7,233 nt of DNA, taken from contig JAGPGI010000137.1 in NCBI GenBank assembly GCA_018056045.1, positions 1 through 7,233 of the forward strand, written 5' to 3'. The notes beneath the pieces were generated by a model, which was not told where the DNA came from, ran no database searches, and was given only the letters and a program-made list of their open reading frames with translations. Positions 6,104-7,233 of this stretch are shown piece by piece (within the stretch, counting starts at the first letter, position 1; the number at the start of each line of letters is the position of its first letter). The position numbers and the translations under genes were made by a program. Source of the DNA: Paracoccus sp. (in: a-proteobacteria). Lineage in GTDB: Bacteria; Pseudomonadota; Alphaproteobacteria; Rhodobacterales; Rhodobacteraceae.

Positions 6104-6867
6104 GTTTGTTTCAGATTGAAAACCTTGCCGTGGACGTGCCCGGCCGCCGGCTTCTGGACGGGATCACGCTGGACCTGCCCAAGGGGCAGGTGATCGCGCT
6201 GATCGGGCATAACGGCTCGGGCAAGTCGACGCTGCTCAAGGTGCTGGCGCGGCAGGTCGCGGCCAGCGGGCGCGTCACCTTCGAGGGGCGGGGCCTGTTG
6301 GACTGGCAGGCGCGCGACTATGCCCGCCGGCTGGCCTTTCTGCCCCAGACCACGCCCCCGGCCGAGGGGATGCTGGTGCGCGAACTGGTCGCGCTTGGCC
6401 GCTATCCCTGGCATGGCGCGCTTGGCCGCTTTGGTCCCCATGACGAGGAAATCGTCGCCCGCGCCATGGAGGAATGCGGCGTCGCCCGTTTCGCCAAACG
6501 GCTGGTCGACACGCTTTCGGGGGGCGAACGCCAGCGGGTCTGGCTGGCGATGATGGTCGCGCAAGAGGCCGGCACGCTGCTTCTGGACGAGCCGATCAGC
6601 GCGCTCGACATCGCCCATGCCGTCGAGGTTCTGGCGCTGGTGCGCCGCATGTGCCACGAGCAAGGCCGCAGCGCCGTGATCGTCCTGCATGAGGTGAACA
6701 TGGCCGCGCGCTTCTGCGACCATATCGTCGCCATCAAGGGCGGACGGCTGGCGCTTCAAGGCGGCCCGGCTGATCTGATGCGACCCGAGGCCCTGCTTGA
6801 TATTTACGGCCTGCCGATGCAGGTCTTGACCCGCGAGGATGGCGGCCCGGTCGCCATTCCAGCCTGA
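6100..6867 (+). CDS. fhuC: Iron(III)-hydroxamate ABC ATPase FhuC
   Basis: Cytoplasmic ATPase that powers FhuB. It has 255 residues with all nucleotide-binding motifs intact: Walker A GHNGSGKST (36-44), Q-loop Q83 in FLPQ, signature LSGGERQR (139-146), Walker B LLLDEP (160-165) with catalytic E164, D-loop SALD (167-170) and H-loop H197 in VLHEVNMAARFCD. The block PPAEGMLVRELVALGRYPWHGALGRFG (86-112) is nearly identical to E. coli FhuC and separates it from other FepC/FecE-type ATPases. Minor variants are DEPI in place of DEPT after Walker B, and LHE for LHD after the H-loop. Start ATG 6100 overlaps the fhuB stop by four bases, and no clear Shine-Dalgarno precedes it, so translation is probably coupled to fhuB. 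Confidence 0.97.
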   Translation: MSLFQIENLAVDVPGRRLLDGITLDLPKGQVIALIGHNGSGKSTLLKVLARQVAASGRVTFEGRGLLDWQARDYARRLAFLPQTTPPAEGMLVRELVALGRYPWHGALGRFGPHDEEIVARAMEECGVARFAKRLVDTLSGGERQRVWLAMMVAQEAGTLLLDEPISALDIAHAVEVLALVRRMCHEQGRSAVIVLHEVNMAARFCDHIVAIKGGRLALQGGPADLMRPEALLDIYGLPMQVLTREDGGPVAIPA

Positions 6868-6877
6868 AAGTCGACCC

Positions 6878-6882
6878 AAGGA
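6878..6882 (+). promoter_or_regulatory. Ribosome binding site of the exporter-fold ABC gene
   Basis: AAGGA sits six bases before ATG 6889, in the 21-base gap after the fhuC stop. There is room for neither a terminator nor a full promoter in this gap, so co-transcription with fhuABCD is likely, with independent ribosome loading. Confidence 0.6.
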
Positions 6883-6888
6883 AATACC

Positions 6889-7233
6889 ATGCTGCGCCAG
6901 TTTTTCGCCTATTACCGGCCCTTTATGGGCCTGTTCTGGCTTGATTTCGGCTGCGCCGTCGTCTCGGGACTGCTGGAACTGGCCTTTCCCTTGGCCATCA
7001 CCGCCTTTATCGACCACCTGCTGCCGCAGGGGAACTGGCCGCTGACCTTGCTGGCTGCGGCGGGCCTGCTGGCGCTTTACGCGGTGAATGCGGGGCTTTT
7101 GGTCATCGTCACCTATTGGGGCCACAAGCTCGGCATCAATATCGAGACCGAGATGCGGGCCCGCGCCTTTGACCACCTGACGCGGCTCAGTTGGCGCTGG
7201 TATGACCGCGCCCGCACCGGCAAGCTGATCGCC
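6889..7233 (+). CDS. ABC exporter-fold transporter (fused membrane + ATPase), partial at right edge
   Basis: N-terminal 115 residues of a type-1 (MsbA/BmrA-like) ABC transporter. The reading frame continues to the window edge; complete members usually have about 570-620 residues, with the ATPase domain after the membrane domain. Visible parts: a short cytoplasmic start MLRQFFAYYRPFMG; TM1 about 15-45 containing ELAFPLAITAFIDHLLP; TM2 about 52-77; and the first intracellular loop, INIETEMRARAFDHLTRLSWRWYDRARTGKLI (83-114). This last stretch has the FDHL..LS...YDR..TGKL pattern diagnostic of the family. It starts 21 bases after fhuC. In iron operons, relatives either import siderophores despite the exporter fold (IrtAB, YbtPQ) or export siderophores and their breakdown products. 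Which applies here, and whether a second subunit follows, lies outside the window. Generic drug or lipid export is the alternative. Confidence 0.88.
   Translation, partial: MLRQFFAYYRPFMGLFWLDFGCAVVSGLLELAFPLAITAFIDHLLPQGNWPLTLLAAAGLLALYAVNAGLLVIVTYWGHKLGINIETEMRARAFDHLTRLSWRWYDRARTGKLIA

Noticed and set aside
6022..7176. Minus-strand open frame of 384 codons across fhuC and the ABC exporter start
   Set aside because: It runs antisense to fhuC, which has every ATPase motif intact, and its product is a Gln/Arg/Gly-rich sequence with no family resemblance.
1..7233. CRISPR arrays, insertion sequences, tRNA/rRNA genes, integration sites
   Set aside because: No regularly spaced repeats, transposase-like frames, terminal repeats or tRNA-like cloverleaf were noticed by eye on either strand.

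Overview
The window is GC-rich, with heavy G/C third-position use. It looks like part of the chromosome or a large replicon of an alphaproteobacterium, most likely Paracoccus/Rhodobacterales-like. That placement rests on codon use and protein style only, because no rRNA or other marker gene is present. All coding sequence belongs to transport systems, and the gene content is largely a recognisable ferric-siderophore import operon.

Layout: (1) 1-692, minus strand: the first 230 codons of a Tat-exported, Leu/Ile/Val-type (Peripla_BP_6) ABC substrate-binding protein that runs off the left edge. (2) 693-1128: a divergent intergenic region of about 440 bases with three parts. These are an AT-rich stretch with operator-like palindromes beside the minus-strand gene, a very GC-rich stretch holding a long-range inverted repeat (905-992), and an AT-rich promoter/operator region before the receptor. 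(3) 1129-6867, plus strand: a tightly packed operon encoding a TonB-dependent siderophore receptor (FhuA/FoxA type), the periplasmic binding protein FhuD, the double-length permease FhuB and the ATPase FhuC. Consecutive genes overlap by 4-7 bases. (4) 6889-7233: the first 115 codons of an exporter-fold ABC transporter, 21 bases after fhuC and with its own Shine-Dalgarno, probably in the same operon.

Together the genes form a complete hydroxamate-siderophore path. The receptor takes Fe(III)-siderophore across the outer membrane using TonB energy, FhuD captures it in the periplasm, and FhuB2-type permease plus FhuC moves it into the cytoplasm. No siderophore biosynthesis gene, tonB/exbBD or ferric reductase lies inside the window, so use of siderophores made by other organisms is possible.

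I do not see a clearly new system. The points most worth a second look are the exporter-fold ABC gene attached to the fhu operon, a FhuD that keeps the iron-contacting Arg and Tyr but appears to lack the aromatic pocket of the E. coli protein, a perfect 11-bp hairpin just inside fhuD, and the palindromes and long inverted repeat in the divergent control region.
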